Positions 34,736-41,991 of a stretch of 64,000 nucleotides of DNA are shown one piece after another. Origin of the DNA: Bacillota bacterium (GTDB taxonomy: Bacteria > Bacillota > Clostridia > Acetivibrionales > DSM-1351); assembly GCA_023439045.1 (NCBI GenBank), contig JAEXOY010000005.1, positions 32,472-96,471 of the forward strand, written 5' to 3'. A program made the position numbers and the translations under genes. Within the stretch, counting starts at the first letter, position 1, and each line of letters starts with the position of its first letter. A model generated the notes under the pieces. That model did not search any database and was not told the origin of the DNA. It saw nothing but the letters and a program-made list of their open reading frames with translations.

Positions 34736-36013
34736 TTGGAAAAGTTTATAATAAACGGTCCATGTACTCTCTCAGGAGAAGTTACTATTAGTGGTGCAAA
34801 GAATGCTGCAGTGGCTATTTTGCCTGCTGCGCTTATGATAGATGGCGTTAGTAGAATAGAAAATGTACCAAATATTATGGATGTCAAGGTTCTTATAGAT
34901 ATTCTTGGCAAATTAGGTGCAGACATTACTATAGAAAATGAAAATACAATTATATGTGATTCAACAAAGGTAAATACTTGGACGGCTCCATATCAATTAG
35001 TTAAGAGTATGAGGGCGTCCTATTATTTGTTAGGGGCACTGCTTGCTAGGTTTGGCAAAGCAGAAGTTTCCTTGCCCGGGGGCTGTGATTTTGGTTTTAG
35101 GCCAATCGACCAACATATAAAGGGTTTTCAGGCAATGGGCGCAACTGTAGAAATTGAGCATGGTATCGTAAAGATATCAGCAGATGAACTTACAGGTGCA
35201 CAGATTTATCTTGATGTTGTTAGCGTAGGTGCTACTATTAACCTTATGCTTGCAGCAGTTATGGCAAAAGGACAGACCATTATTGAAAACGCAGCAAAAG
35301 AACCTCATGTAGTTGATGTTGCAAATTTCTTAAACGCCATGGGAGCTAATGTAAGAGGTGCTGGAACAGACGTTATCAAGATCAAGGGAGTGCCTGCCCT
35401 AAAGGGTGGCTGCACCCATTCAATAATTCCTGATATGATAGAAGCTGGTACATTTATGATTGCAGCGGCTGCTACCAAGGGTGAGGTCGTTGTCAAGAAC
35501 ATTATACCAAAGCATATGGAGTCATTGACTGCAAAGCTTATTGAGATGGGTATAAAGGTAGTTGAGGACGAAGACGCTATTACTATTTCAAACAGTGGTA
35601 TAGTTAAGAATGTCAATATCATGACACTGCCATACCCTGGGTTTCCTACCGATTTGCATCCTCAGGCTGCAGTGCTGCTCACTTTAGCAAAGGGACTCAG
35701 CACAATTACTGAGGGAGTCTGGGACTCAAGATTTCAGTATGTTGACGAGCTCAAGAGAATGGGAGCAAAGATACGTGTAGAGGGTAGGATTGCGGTTATT
35801 GAAGGTGGAATTCCTATTTCAGGTGCACCAGTTAAGGCAACTGACCTTAGAGCAGGGGCTGCAATGGTATTAGCAGGTCTTGTTGGAAGTGGTACTACAG
35901 AAATAACAAACATTAAATATATTGACAGAGGCTATGAAAATCTGGTTTCCAAGCTAAGAGCGCTAGGAGCAGATATTTCAAGGGCTCCAATAGAATGCAA
36001 TCTCGACACATAA
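34736..36013 (+). CDS. murA: UDP-N-acetylglucosamine 1-carboxyvinyltransferase
   Basis: The first committed step of peptidoglycan synthesis: transfer of enolpyruvate from PEP to UDP-GlcNAc. A 425-residue EPSP-synthase fold protein: KFIINGPCTLSGEVTISGAKNAA at the start (the catalytic Lys-Asn in GAKNAA), the active-site Cys117 in SLPGGCDFGFRPIDQH (so fosfomycin-sensitive in type), and FPTDLHPQAAVLLTLAKG. It starts at TTG 34736. Its place between walI and walJ ties wall synthesis to the wall-sensing operon. It may be one of two murA copies, as is common in Firmicutes. Confidence 0.95.
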   Translation: MEKFIINGPCTLSGEVTISGAKNAAVAILPAALMIDGVSRIENVPNIMDVKVLIDILGKLGADITIENENTIICDSTKVNTWTAPYQLVKSMRASYYLLGALLARFGKAEVSLPGGCDFGFRPIDQHIKGFQAMGATVEIEHGIVKISADELTGAQIYLDVVSVGATINLMLAAVMAKGQTIIENAAKEPHVVDVANFLNAMGANVRGAGTDVIKIKGVPALKGGCTHSIIPDMIEAGTFMIAAAATKGEVVVKNIIPKHMESLTAKLIEMGIKVVEDEDAITISNSGIVKNVNIMTLPYPGFPTDLHPQAAVLLTLAKGLSTITEGVWDSRFQYVDELKRMGAKIRVEGRIAVIEGGIPISGAPVKATDLRAGAAMVLAGLVGSGTTEITNIKYIDRGYENLVSKLRALGADISRAPIECNLDT

Positions 36014-36040
36014 AACTATTAGGCTAGCAGGAGAATATAG

Positions 36041-36832
36041 ATGATAAAGTTTTGCAGTTTGTTCAGCGGAAGCAGCGGTAATGCCCTATTTATAGGGACA
36101 GAACGGACAAAGCTTCTGATTGATGCGGGCCTTAGCGGAAAACGAATATTAGAGGCGCTTTGTTCTATCGGAGAAAATCCAGCAGAACTCAGCGCTATAT
36201 TAATTTCACATGAGCATGTAGATCATGTGAGGGGAGCTGGAATATTATCAAGAAAGCAGGATATTCCTATCTATGCAAATGAGTCAACTTGGGACGCAAT
36301 GGAAACTGGTCTAGGGCCAGTTAAGTTAGAAAACAGAAAGTGCTTCACAACAGGTTGTTGTTTTGAAATAGGGGATATATGTGTTAGGCCGTTTGGCATT
36401 CCACATGATGCAGCCGAGCCGGTAGGGTATAACTTTATGGCAGAGGGCAAGAAGATTACTACAGCTACCGATATTGGGCATGCTACACAGGAATTGATTG
36501 ATAATATATCGGAAAGTGACCTTTTATTACTGGAGTCAAACCATGACATAGAGATGCTAAGGGTTGGACCGTATCCGTGGCCGCTAAAGAAGCGTATTCT
36601 TGGAGATCATGGGCATTTATCAAACGAAATAGCGGCCAAGATTATAGCGCACATGGCAGAAAAGGGTAGCAAAAAGTTTATACTGGGTCATTTAAGCCAT
36701 GAAAATAACTTTCCAGAATTAGCATATCAGACGAGCTTTAATGCCTTGACTGAAAAGAAGATTGCTGTTGGGAGCGATGTGATGCTAGAGGTAGCACACC
36801 GAGACAGAGCTGGTAGTATAAATATTCTGTAG
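36041..36832 (+). CDS. walJ: WalJ (YycJ) metallo-beta-lactamase fold protein
   Basis: A 263-residue MBL-fold hydrolase of the YycJ/WalJ branch: FCSLFSGSSGNALFIG at the start, ILISHEHVDHVRGAG (HxHxDH), LESNHDIEML and LGDHGHLSNEIA, with GHLSHENN near the C-terminus. YycJ-type proteins are putative 5'-exonucleases linked to replication and wall co-ordination. ATG 36041 follows AGGAGA. The 3' end, including the stop codon, is repeated downstream in degenerate form (36797-36925). Confidence 0.88.
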   Translation: MIKFCSLFSGSSGNALFIGTERTKLLIDAGLSGKRILEALCSIGENPAELSAILISHEHVDHVRGAGILSRKQDIPIYANESTWDAMETGLGPVKLENRKCFTTGCCFEIGDICVRPFGIPHDAAEPVGYNFMAEGKKITTATDIGHATQELIDNISESDLLLLESNHDIEMLRVGPYPWPLKKRILGDHGHLSNEIAAKIIAHMAEKGSKKFILGHLSHENNFPELAYQTSFNALTEKKIAVGSDVMLEVAHRDRAGSINIL

Positions 36833-36925
36833 GTAGAGACAGTAAGCACCGCACCGAGACTGAGCTGGGCAGCATAAATATTATGTAAGGTGGTAGTGGG
36901 ATTGGCAGGCAGTATAAATACGGTA
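36797..36925. repeat. About 55-bp repeat duplicating the 3' end of walJ with its stop codon
   Basis: CACCGAGAC starts at 36797 (inside walJ) and again at 36852, 55 bp apart. Both copies continue GAGCTGG-AG-ATAAATATT-TGTA, where the first copy holds the walJ stop TAG (36830) and the second a TAA. A shorter third copy (GGCAGTATAAATA) begins near 36907. The first ~37 bp are well kept, the rest diverged. Confidence 0.8.
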
Positions 36926-37030
36926 TATTATTCATCACCATGTATCAGATAGAATAAGCTTGGTGATATTAAGGTATAAAGCATTATTAATTTTGCGATT
37001 CTTGTTCGCCACTAGAAATAAGGATTAATT

Positions 37031-37510
37031 ATGAAGATAACCATTGCAGCAGTGGGAAAATTGAAAGAAAAGTATTTAAAGGACGCGATTGCCGAGTACA
37101 AGAAGAGGCTTTCGCGTTTTACTGATATTGAACTAATTGAGGTTGATGACGAGCATGCTCCCGACAACCTAAGTCCTGCACAAGAACAACAGGTTAAACA
37201 AAAGGAAGCTGAACGTCTCATGAAGCGTGTAAGGGAAGGAAGCTATATTGTGTTGTTGGACGTATCGGGTGAACAAATAGACTCAGAGGGTTTTGCAAAA
37301 AAGCTTGACAGTATTATGTTGTCAGGTGGCTCTCACATTACATTTATAATAGGAGGAAGCTTAGGACTGGACGAAAGCCTTATTAAGGCTGCAAGCTACA
37401 GAATATCTCTATCCAAAATGACATTTCCTCACCAGCTCGCAAGGGTTATATTGCTAGAGCAGGTATATCGTGCATTCAAGATAATGCGCAATGAAACATA
37501 TCACAAATGA
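37031..37510 (+). CDS. rlmH: 23S rRNA pseudouridine-1915 N3-methyltransferase
   Basis: A 159-residue SPOUT methyltransferase that methylates pseudouridine 1915 in helix 69 of 23S rRNA. Motifs: MKITIAAVGKLKEKYLKDAI at the start, VLLDVSGEQIDSEGFAKKL, FIIGGSLGLDESLIK (SAM-binding knot) and FPHQLARVILLEQVYRAFKI near the C-terminus. Length and ends are those of the family. It closes the wal block, as in other Firmicutes, and its last 20 bp overlap the start of the frame at 37491. Confidence 0.95.
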   Translation: MKITIAAVGKLKEKYLKDAIAEYKKRLSRFTDIELIEVDDEHAPDNLSPAQEQQVKQKEAERLMKRVREGSYIVLLDVSGEQIDSEGFAKKLDSIMLSGGSHITFIIGGSLGLDESLIKAASYRISLSKMTFPHQLARVILLEQVYRAFKIMRNETYHK

Positions 37511-38270
37511 GTTTGAAATAAGTCGCAGGAATGAACAATCTAAAGGACATAGGTATAAAAACTTATACTGGCTGATGAAGGGGGTAATTTTAATAAAAAT
37601 GCAAAGTATCCAAGAGTTCAATATGATAGATGAAAGCAACAAAGTGAAACCAAATTATGATTTAAGTAATAAAGAAATATCTATTGAATTACACATCAGT
37701 AAAGACAAAGAATTATGCATTATAGGGAGAATAGACAACAACTATATATTCTGGTGTTCCCTAACTAATATTAACGATAAGGAACATAATGAGAAAATAT
37801 TTGATTGTGTTGCAAATAGAAGTTTTACAGCAGTTTCACAAGAATATAAGGCTCTAGGAACTGATAAGTATCTAGAAATACAAGAGTGGTATTGTTGTGC
37901 AATCACAAGAACATCAGTTAAGGGAATGTTATGGGCTACACCGTTTGGAACTTATTACGGATTCGAAAACAGAGAGGAACACGGTAAGTTCTTTTCTGAC
38001 CATATTGTTGCATTATTTGATACTCTACTCAAGTTGTGTAATTTCAGAATTGATGAACTAAGGTATTTACATATACTAGAGCATTATCTTGAGTTATTTA
38101 GAAAAGAAAGTGACTATAGATATTATTATGTAATGAAACCTTTGATGTCAATATTGGAAAAGGAATCGTATTTAAGGGTTTGTCCTGATGAAAGAGTAAG
38201 GAATTTATATTTAGAGTGTATGAAGGAATGCAGTTCATTATATAATCGATATATGACAGCGGTAAGATAA
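37491..38270 (+). CDS. Protein of unknown function
   Basis: A frame of 259 residues that I do not recognise. It is soluble, mixed alpha/beta and rich in aromatic residues. Residues ~55-150 look beta-rich (SIELHISKDKELCIIGRID; YIFWCSLTNIN), and the C-terminal ~90 residues are helical. The start is uncertain: ATG 37491 overlaps rlmH and has no good ribosome site, and ATGs at 37575 or 37599 are possible. The base composition matches its neighbours. No transmembrane segment or signal peptide is seen. Confidence 0.55.
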   Translation: MKHITNEFEISRRNEQSKGHRYKNLYWLMKGVILIKMQSIQEFNMIDESNKVKPNYDLSNKEISIELHISKDKELCIIGRIDNNYIFWCSLTNINDKEHNEKIFDCVANRSFTAVSQEYKALGTDKYLEIQEWYCCAITRTSVKGMLWATPFGTYYGFENREEHGKFFSDHIVALFDTLLKLCNFRIDELRYLHILEHYLELFRKESDYRYYYVMKPLMSILEKESYLRVCPDERVRNLYLECMKECSSLYNRYMTAVR

Positions 38271-38388
38271 GAACAATATGTTAGTTACATAAACACAATC
38301 TATTGGACAATAAAGAGAAGCAATAAAGGTATACATAAAAGCATTTAGTGCTACCATTAGGATCATTATTCAAAATCCTAAGCAATTC

Positions 38389-38427
38389 CACACTCAGCCA
38401 TTATAATGATCTGATGTGAGTTTTTTT
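38389..38427 (+). terminator. Possible terminator after the unknown gene
   Basis: An imperfect stem (38389-38397 with 38411-38418) followed by seven T (38421-38427). The remaining ~160 bp before the AraC-type gene are AT-rich, and I see nothing else there but an 8-12 bp palindrome TATGATATCATA near 38548. Confidence 0.4.
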
Positions 38428-38590
38428 ATGTAGATATAAATAGTCATATGAATTATAGTTAACCAATAAATTTCATATAAATTAAAATTACATAGTATGA
38501 CTAAAATATTAATTGGAAAAAAAGTCGGACATTTCTAAAACTCCTATGATATCATAGTCTCATCTTAAGATATTTAAGGAGCGCGCCCTT

Positions 38591-39478
38591 ATGAATTATT
38601 ATGAGCGGATACAAAAATCCATTGAGTACATTGAAACCAATATTGAGAATGAGATTGACTTAAATCAAGCAGCCAGAGAGGCTTTTATGTTGCAGTCAAA
38701 CTATTATCGAATGTTTTTTGCTCTTGTAGGCTTTACTGTAAAGGAGTATATACGACAACGTAGAATAAGCCTTGCAGCATCTGAGTTGCTAGACAGTGAT
38801 AATAAAGTGATGGACATTGCGATTAAGTATGACTTTGAGAGTCAGGACTCGTTTTCCAGAGCATTCAAACGTATTACTGGATTTTTGCCCAGTCAATTCA
38901 GACAAAATCAGTCAGTATATAGTTTTGAAAGGGTGAGTGTTATGGATAAATATTTTGAAATTCAAGATAGTGGGTTGCTTGAAAAGTACCCAGATATTAA
39001 GGTGTTAAAGAAACTTGAACCAGTTAGGGTGGCGTACTACTGTTACTATGGAATAAACCCTGAACATCAGGCATTTTTAGTGGTAAATGAATGGCTCAAA
39101 AAATGTGGATTGGATATGGAGAAGGACGGCCTAAGAATATTTGGCTACAATAATCCAGGTCCTGAATCGCAAGAACAGCAGGAGTACGGGTACGAGGTAT
39201 GCGTTACAATTAGTGACTCGGTTAAGGTTGAGGATGAAAGAGTAAAGACCAAGCTATTAGAAGGCGGCCTATATGCTGTTGCAGCAGTTAAGAAAGGTTC
39301 AAATGGTGATATTGGAGAAGAAATTATGAAGGCATGGCAGCGCTTTCAAAGCTGGCTCCAGGACAGTAAGTACGTCTATGGAGGACACCAATGGCTAGAG
39401 GAGCATTTAGGTTTTGATGACGCATTTAATCATGTTGGTGGAATTGATTTATATATGCCTGTTAAATTAAAAGAATAA
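38591..39478 (+). CDS. AraC-family regulator with GyrI-like effector domain
   Basis: A 295-residue activator. Residues ~5-110 hold the two helix-turn-helix motifs of AraC/XylS proteins (EIDLNQAAREAFMLQSNYYR and DIAIKYDFESQDSFSRAFKR). Residues ~125-295 resemble the AraC effector-binding/GyrI-like domain, which binds small, often cationic or amphipathic drugs (layout of Rob/BmrR/SbmC). ATG 38591 follows AAGGAG. It ends with its own hairpin terminator. The convergent guanidinium exporter gene is probably not its target, since that has a riboswitch. Target genes are unknown. Confidence 0.85.
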   Translation: MNYYERIQKSIEYIETNIENEIDLNQAAREAFMLQSNYYRMFFALVGFTVKEYIRQRRISLAASELLDSDNKVMDIAIKYDFESQDSFSRAFKRITGFLPSQFRQNQSVYSFERVSVMDKYFEIQDSGLLEKYPDIKVLKKLEPVRVAYYCYYGINPEHQAFLVVNEWLKKCGLDMEKDGLRIFGYNNPGPESQEQQEYGYEVCVTISDSVKVEDERVKTKLLEGGLYAVAAVKKGSNGDIGEEIMKAWQRFQSWLQDSKYVYGGHQWLEEHLGFDDAFNHVGGIDLYMPVKLKE

Positions 39479-39562
39479 GAAACGACATAATATGTGCAAC
39501 ATACAATATATTTTATAAATAAAACAGGTTAAGAACAAAACATGTTAAGACAAAAAATAAGT

Positions 39563-39595
39563 AAAGGCTTGAAATAGTTTATATTTCAAGCTTTT
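39563..39595 (+). terminator. Hairpin terminator after the AraC-type gene
   Basis: A 14-bp stem (39563-39576 with 39582-39595, one G-T pair) and a 5-base loop; the 3' arm ends in CTTTTAC. It lies 85 bp after the AraC-type stop codon. Confidence 0.75.
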
Positions 39596-39611
39596 ACTAT
39601 GTACATATGGG

Positions 39612-39713
39612 TGCAAGTTCACGTGCGATGCAAGTTCACGTGCGGTGCAAGTTCACGTGCGGTACAAGTTTACATGTGGTACAAGCTAACATATGGTGTA
39701 AGCTTGCATGGGC
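39612..39713. repeat. 17-bp tandem repeat, six copies, with CACGTG palindrome
   Basis: Units at 39612, 39629, 39646, 39663, 39680 and 39697, exactly 17 bp. The first three are nearly identical (TGCAAGTTCACGTGCGG); the last three drift. Each early unit carries CACGTG. It lies between two convergent genes, so it is not in a promoter. Confidence 0.88.
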
Positions 39714-39734
39714 CACAAGGTCAAAAGAGCAATT

Positions 39735-40052
39735 TTAAGCTGAAGTAAACTTGAGCCCGAATATACCTATCAAAATTAAACCTAGAAAAACAACTCTTTG
39801 TACACTAAGTGCTTCATTGAATAGGAAGATTCCTAATATTACTGTACCCAAGGCACCAATACCCGTCCAGATTGCATATGCAGTACCTATTGGGAGTGAT
39901 TTTGTTGCAAGTGACAAGAGATAGAAGCTTATTACCATTCCCCCCAATGTAATCAAGGATGGGTATAGCTTTGTAAATCCATGAGAATACTTGAGCCCCA
40001 TAGCCCAGATTACTTCAAAAATTCCTGCAATAAAAAGATAAATCCATGCCAT
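39735..40052 (-). CDS. gdx: SMR-family guanidinium exporter (Gdx/SugE)
   Basis: A 105-residue four-helix small multidrug resistance protein. The residues of the Gdx branch are present: the proton/substrate Glu13 in IAGIFEVIWAMGLKYSHGF, KSLPIGTAYAIWTGIGALG and GIFGLKFTSA at the end. Gdx proteins export guanidinium in exchange for protons as antiparallel dimers. A strong AAGGAGG precedes the ATG, and the leader carries a guanidine-I riboswitch, which supports guanidinium rather than general drugs as substrate. Encoded alone, as expected for a homodimer. Confidence 0.92.
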   Translation of the reverse strand: MAWIYLFIAGIFEVIWAMGLKYSHGFTKLYPSLITLGGMVISFYLLSLATKSLPIGTAYAIWTGIGALGTVILGIFLFNEALSVQRVVFLGLILIGIFGLKFTSA

Positions 40053-40074
40053 TTATATTTGCACCTCCTTTAGC

Positions 40075-40122
40075 TAAAAAATAAAGCCAAGAAGATATCA
40101 TCTTGATACCTCCCAGGCTTTT
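40075..40122 (-). terminator. Intrinsic terminator hairpin of the guanidine riboswitch
   Basis: On the minus strand, AAAGCC...GGCTTT (arms 40116-40121 and 40083-40088) with an inner GGTATC/GATATC stem, followed by TATTTTTT (40082-40075). Its 5' arm is part of the aptamer's 3' conserved block, so ligand binding would prevent termination. Confidence 0.75.
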
Positions 40123-40275
40123 ATCCCTCCGTGACACAGCCATATAGCTGTGAGTTATCTCTTGGTCACAAGTCCAGTAAAAAAGAATGCAAGCAAGCTG
40201 TTAGCTGCTTCTGTTGGAACAATCAATACTGCTGTGCACTATTTGTATACTGCGGAACCCTAGATAACTTATTAA
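40085..40275 (-). promoter_or_regulatory. Guanidine-I (ykkC) riboswitch
   Basis: Read on the minus strand, the leader of gdx contains CTAGGGTTCCG (40263-40253), then GACCAAGAGA near 40163, and ACGGAGGGATAAAAGCC-GGGAG (about 40132-40109). These are, in order, the conserved blocks of the ykkC/guanidine-I aptamer, and the spacing (about 165 nt) suits it. A terminator hairpin overlaps its 3' end. Established role: guanidine binding turns on guanidinium exporters and guanidine-degrading enzymes. Confidence 0.82.
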
Positions 40276-40389
40276 TACATTTTTTTATATACTTACTTGA
40301 GCTTATTATATAACTTATTGCAGCTTGTCATATAACTTAGTGTAGTTTATTATATATATTTTAATAAAGCAAGTCAATTATCTTGCGAA

Positions 40390-40490
40390 TATATCAGTAT
40401 CGGCTCTATTTATTATCAGTATTTACCAAGCATATATATCAGTATCTACGCCGCGTATTATCAGTATTTAGCATACATATATATTAGTGG
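40390..40490. repeat. 22-23 bp tandem repeat (about 45-bp double unit), five half-units
   Basis: TATCAGTAT-like cores start at 40392, 40414, 40437, 40459 and 40482, with alternating 22 and 23 bp spacing, so that the true unit is about 45 bp in two versions. It lies upstream of the riboswitch and downstream of the DUF2325 gene. The rest of 40276-40581 is AT-rich, and I see no gene. Confidence 0.75.
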
Positions 40491-40581
40491 TTTACCATGT
40501 ATAATTCAGTTGATCTCTGTATATATCTTGTACATTTAATTTTATGTAACCTTACCATACTCAACTATTTGTACTGAGCAC

Positions 40582-40860
40582 TTATACTGCGTGTTCCTCA
40601 AGTATGTTTTTGAGTGCAGAAATTGAACTGGTATGAGACCGTGCAATCTTGATATTCCGACCTTTGACCTCGCTCAACGCGCAACGTATCATTTTGTGTG
40701 AAACGGTATTAGTAAACAGTACCAACAAGTCAGGGTTTCCAATATCTCTTAGACTACTGGACATTTTGGGGTATACTTTCGCTTTACATTTGTACTCACC
40801 GCAAAGGTTTTTATATTGACGAAGCATACATTCGTTTCCTCCTACTATTACTACACTCAT
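40582..40860 (-). CDS. DUF2325 family protein
   Basis: A 92-residue protein of the DUF2325 type: SVVIVGGNECMLRQYKNLC at the start, KCKAKVYPKM, PDLLVLFTNTVSHKMIRCAL and IKIARSHTSSISALKNIL. The fold looks like a small CheY-like/Rossmann domain; the family has no firm function. The ATG follows GGAGA. It lies 101 bp downstream of the YgbA-like gene on the same strand, so it may share that gene's promoter. The conserved Cys residues (C11, C19, C24) could bind metal or sense redox state; this is a guess. Confidence 0.8.
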   Translation of the reverse strand: MSVVIVGGNECMLRQYKNLCGEYKCKAKVYPKMSSSLRDIGNPDLLVLFTNTVSHKMIRCALSEVKGRNIKIARSHTSSISALKNILEEHAV

Positions 40861-40950
40861 ATCAATTCTCCTTTTAACTCTCTTCTTAATTTTTATAATT
40901 TCTCTTATCCTTATTAATCTATTTAACTTCCTTGAATTCTTTAAATAATT

Positions 40951-40973
40951 AGAAATACTTCTTAAGTATTTCT
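40951..40973 (-). terminator. Possible weak terminator at the end of the YgbA-like gene
   Basis: A perfect 10-bp inverted repeat (40951-40960 with 40964-40973), overlapping the stop codon of the gene at 40962. The following minus-strand bases are A/T-mixed without a clean T run, so read-through into the DUF2325 gene is likely. Confidence 0.4.
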
Positions 40974-41294
40974 CTTCTCTTTATTGGTTTGGATTACGTG
41001 CCGGACTGCTGTGATTGGGTGTGAGAATATCATTCTTGGCCCAGAAAACCGCATTACCTCACGAATGTTTTCACGCATGTCAGGTTTATAGCAATGCACC
41101 TTGCAGTTTGAGCAAAAGGTCTTGGTCTCCATAAAAGGACACTTATCGCTGCGCTGCCTTGAGTAAGAATCAAGTTCCGAACATTCCTTGCAAAGACCAT
41201 GCTTACCTCCATGCTTCTTTTTGCAATACAAGGCAATCATTTGTGACACAAGCTTTTTTTCTTGGTCACGCTTTGTCAGAATACTCTTAGGCAT
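40962..41294 (-). CDS. YgbA-like nitrous-oxide-stimulated-promoter family protein
   Basis: A 110-residue protein of the YgbA_NO family. Conserved blocks: MIALYCKKKHGGKHGLCKEC, YSRQRSDKCPFMETKTFC, CKVHCYKPDMRENIREVMRF and SGPRMIFSHPITAVRHVI. Six to seven Cys residues suggest metal or Fe-S binding. In enterobacteria ygbA is controlled by the NO sensor NsrR and supports recovery from nitrosative stress. ATG 41294 is preferred, with GGAGGG nine bases before it; the longer frame extends past that site. Its promoter carries a pair of GTTAG-N6-CTAAC palindromes. Confidence 0.85.
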   Translation of the reverse strand: MPKSILTKRDQEKKLVSQMIALYCKKKHGGKHGLCKECSELDSYSRQRSDKCPFMETKTFCSNCKVHCYKPDMRENIREVMRFSGPRMIFSHPITAVRHVIQTNKEKRNT

Positions 41295-41323
41295 TACTAT
41301 TACCCTCCCTCCGACAGTGCATA

Positions 41324-41343
41324 TAGTTAGCAATGGCTAACTA
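41324..41343. promoter_or_regulatory. Palindromic operator, proximal copy
   Basis: TAGTTAGC-AATG-GCTAACTA: a perfect 8-bp inverted repeat with a 4-base centre. It lies 30 bp upstream of the YgbA-like start, inside the leader, and shares GTTAG-N6-CTAAC with the copy at 41373. Confidence 0.65.
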
Positions 41344-41372
41344 GCACACTTAAAATATGCGGCTCAACTATG

Positions 41373-41388
41373 GTTAGACGCCGCTAAC
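41373..41388. promoter_or_regulatory. Palindromic operator at the transcription start
   Basis: GTTAG-N6-CTAAC (41373-41388), the same half-sites as at 41324, 47 bp apart centre to centre. It starts seven bases downstream of the -10 (41396), so a bound regulator would block RNA polymerase. Confidence 0.65.
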
Positions 41389-41395
41389 TAATAAT

Positions 41396-41424
41396 ATCAT
41401 ACTTTCTTTTAAGTGCAAAGTCAA
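41396..41424 (-). promoter_or_regulatory. Sigma-A promoter of the YgbA-like gene
   Basis: On the minus strand TTGACT (41424-41419), a 17-bp spacer and TATGAT (41401-41396): five of six consensus bases in each box. The gene starts about 100 bp downstream. Confidence 0.8.
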
Positions 41425-41496
41425 TGAGTATTAACAAGAAAATTTACTTTGCAAATCCGTTCAGTGCTTAAACTTATAAATTCCTATATTCTAAAA

Positions 41497-41530
41497 AAAT
41501 AAGAGAAAAGCAAATGCTTTTCTCTTATTT
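41497..41530 (-). terminator. tRNA operon terminator
   Basis: A perfect 15-bp stem (41497-41511 with 41516-41530), followed on the minus strand by seven T. It begins at the CCA end of tRNA-Thr and ends the two-tRNA transcript. Confidence 0.88.
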
Positions 41531-41605
41531 GGAGCTGGCGGACGGAATCGAACCCCCGACCTGCTGATTACAAGTCAGCTGCTCTACCTGCTGAGCTACG
41601 CCAGC
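41530..41605 (-). tRNA. tRNA-Thr (TGT anticodon)
   Basis: A 76-nt cloverleaf on the minus strand. The acceptor GCTGGCG pairs with CGCCAGC, the D-arm has TAGCTCAG, the anticodon arm CTGACT-TGT-AATCAG, and the T-arm GGTTCGATTC. The CCA end is encoded (41532-41530). The TGT anticodon reads ACA/ACN codons. Confidence 0.96.
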
Positions 41606-41609
41606 GCAA

Positions 41610-41685
41610 TGGTGGGAACTATAGGGCTCGAACCTATGACCCTCTGCTTGTAAGGCAGATGCTCTCCCAGCTGAGCTAAGCTCCC
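41610..41685 (-). tRNA. tRNA-Val (TAC anticodon)
   Basis: A 76-nt cloverleaf on the minus strand. The acceptor GGGAGCT pairs with AGTTCCC (one G-U), with D-arm TAGCTCAG, anticodon arm TCTGCCT-TAC-AAGCAGA, T-arm GGTTCGAGCC and an encoded CCA. It is 4 nt upstream of tRNA-Thr and in the same transcript. Confidence 0.96.
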
Positions 41686-41725
41686 ATTTAGCTGTCAATA
41701 AATGCAGTCGTTGTCTGCAAGAGGT

Positions 41726-41755
41726 ATTATAGCACAGCAGTTTTTAGTAAGTCAA
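41726..41755 (-). promoter_or_regulatory. Strong promoter of the tRNA operon
   Basis: On the minus strand TTGACT (41755-41750), an 18-bp spacer ending TGC, then TATAAT (41731-41726): near-perfect boxes with an extended -10. tRNA-Val begins about 40 bp downstream. Confidence 0.82.
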
Positions 41756-41812
41756 CTATTATTTTATTGTTAATATTTACTACTAAATTGGTTTGCTTGC
41801 ACCTTTCAATTT

Positions 41813-41908
41813 ACAATATTATGGCTTTTTAAATATGCAATATTATGGCTTTTTAAATTTGCAATACTATGACTTTTTATATTTGTAATATTATGGCCTT
41901 ATAAAATA
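41813..41908. repeat. 24-bp tandem repeat, four copies, upstream of deoD
   Basis: CAATATTATGG-like cores at 41814, 41838, 41862 and 41886, exactly 24 bp apart (unit about CAATATTATGGCTTTTTAAA plus four bases). It ends 83 bp before the deoD start, so it may lie in or next to its promoter. Apart from this and the tRNA promoter I see nothing in 41686-41991. Confidence 0.82.
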
Positions 41909-41991
41909 TCTTTACCAAATAATTATTTATTTTTATATGAAATTTTGTAATAATAAAGCTATACCAAAAAACAAATAGGAGGAGTGATTTC

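Noticed and set aside
39612..39713. CRISPR array
   Set aside because: The repeats are directly adjacent without unique spacers, too short for CRISPR, and no cas genes are present. The same holds for the other tandem arrays.
40131..40313. Short plus-strand open frame inside the gdx leader
   Set aside because: It runs antisense through the guanidine-I aptamer, has no ribosome site and no family features.
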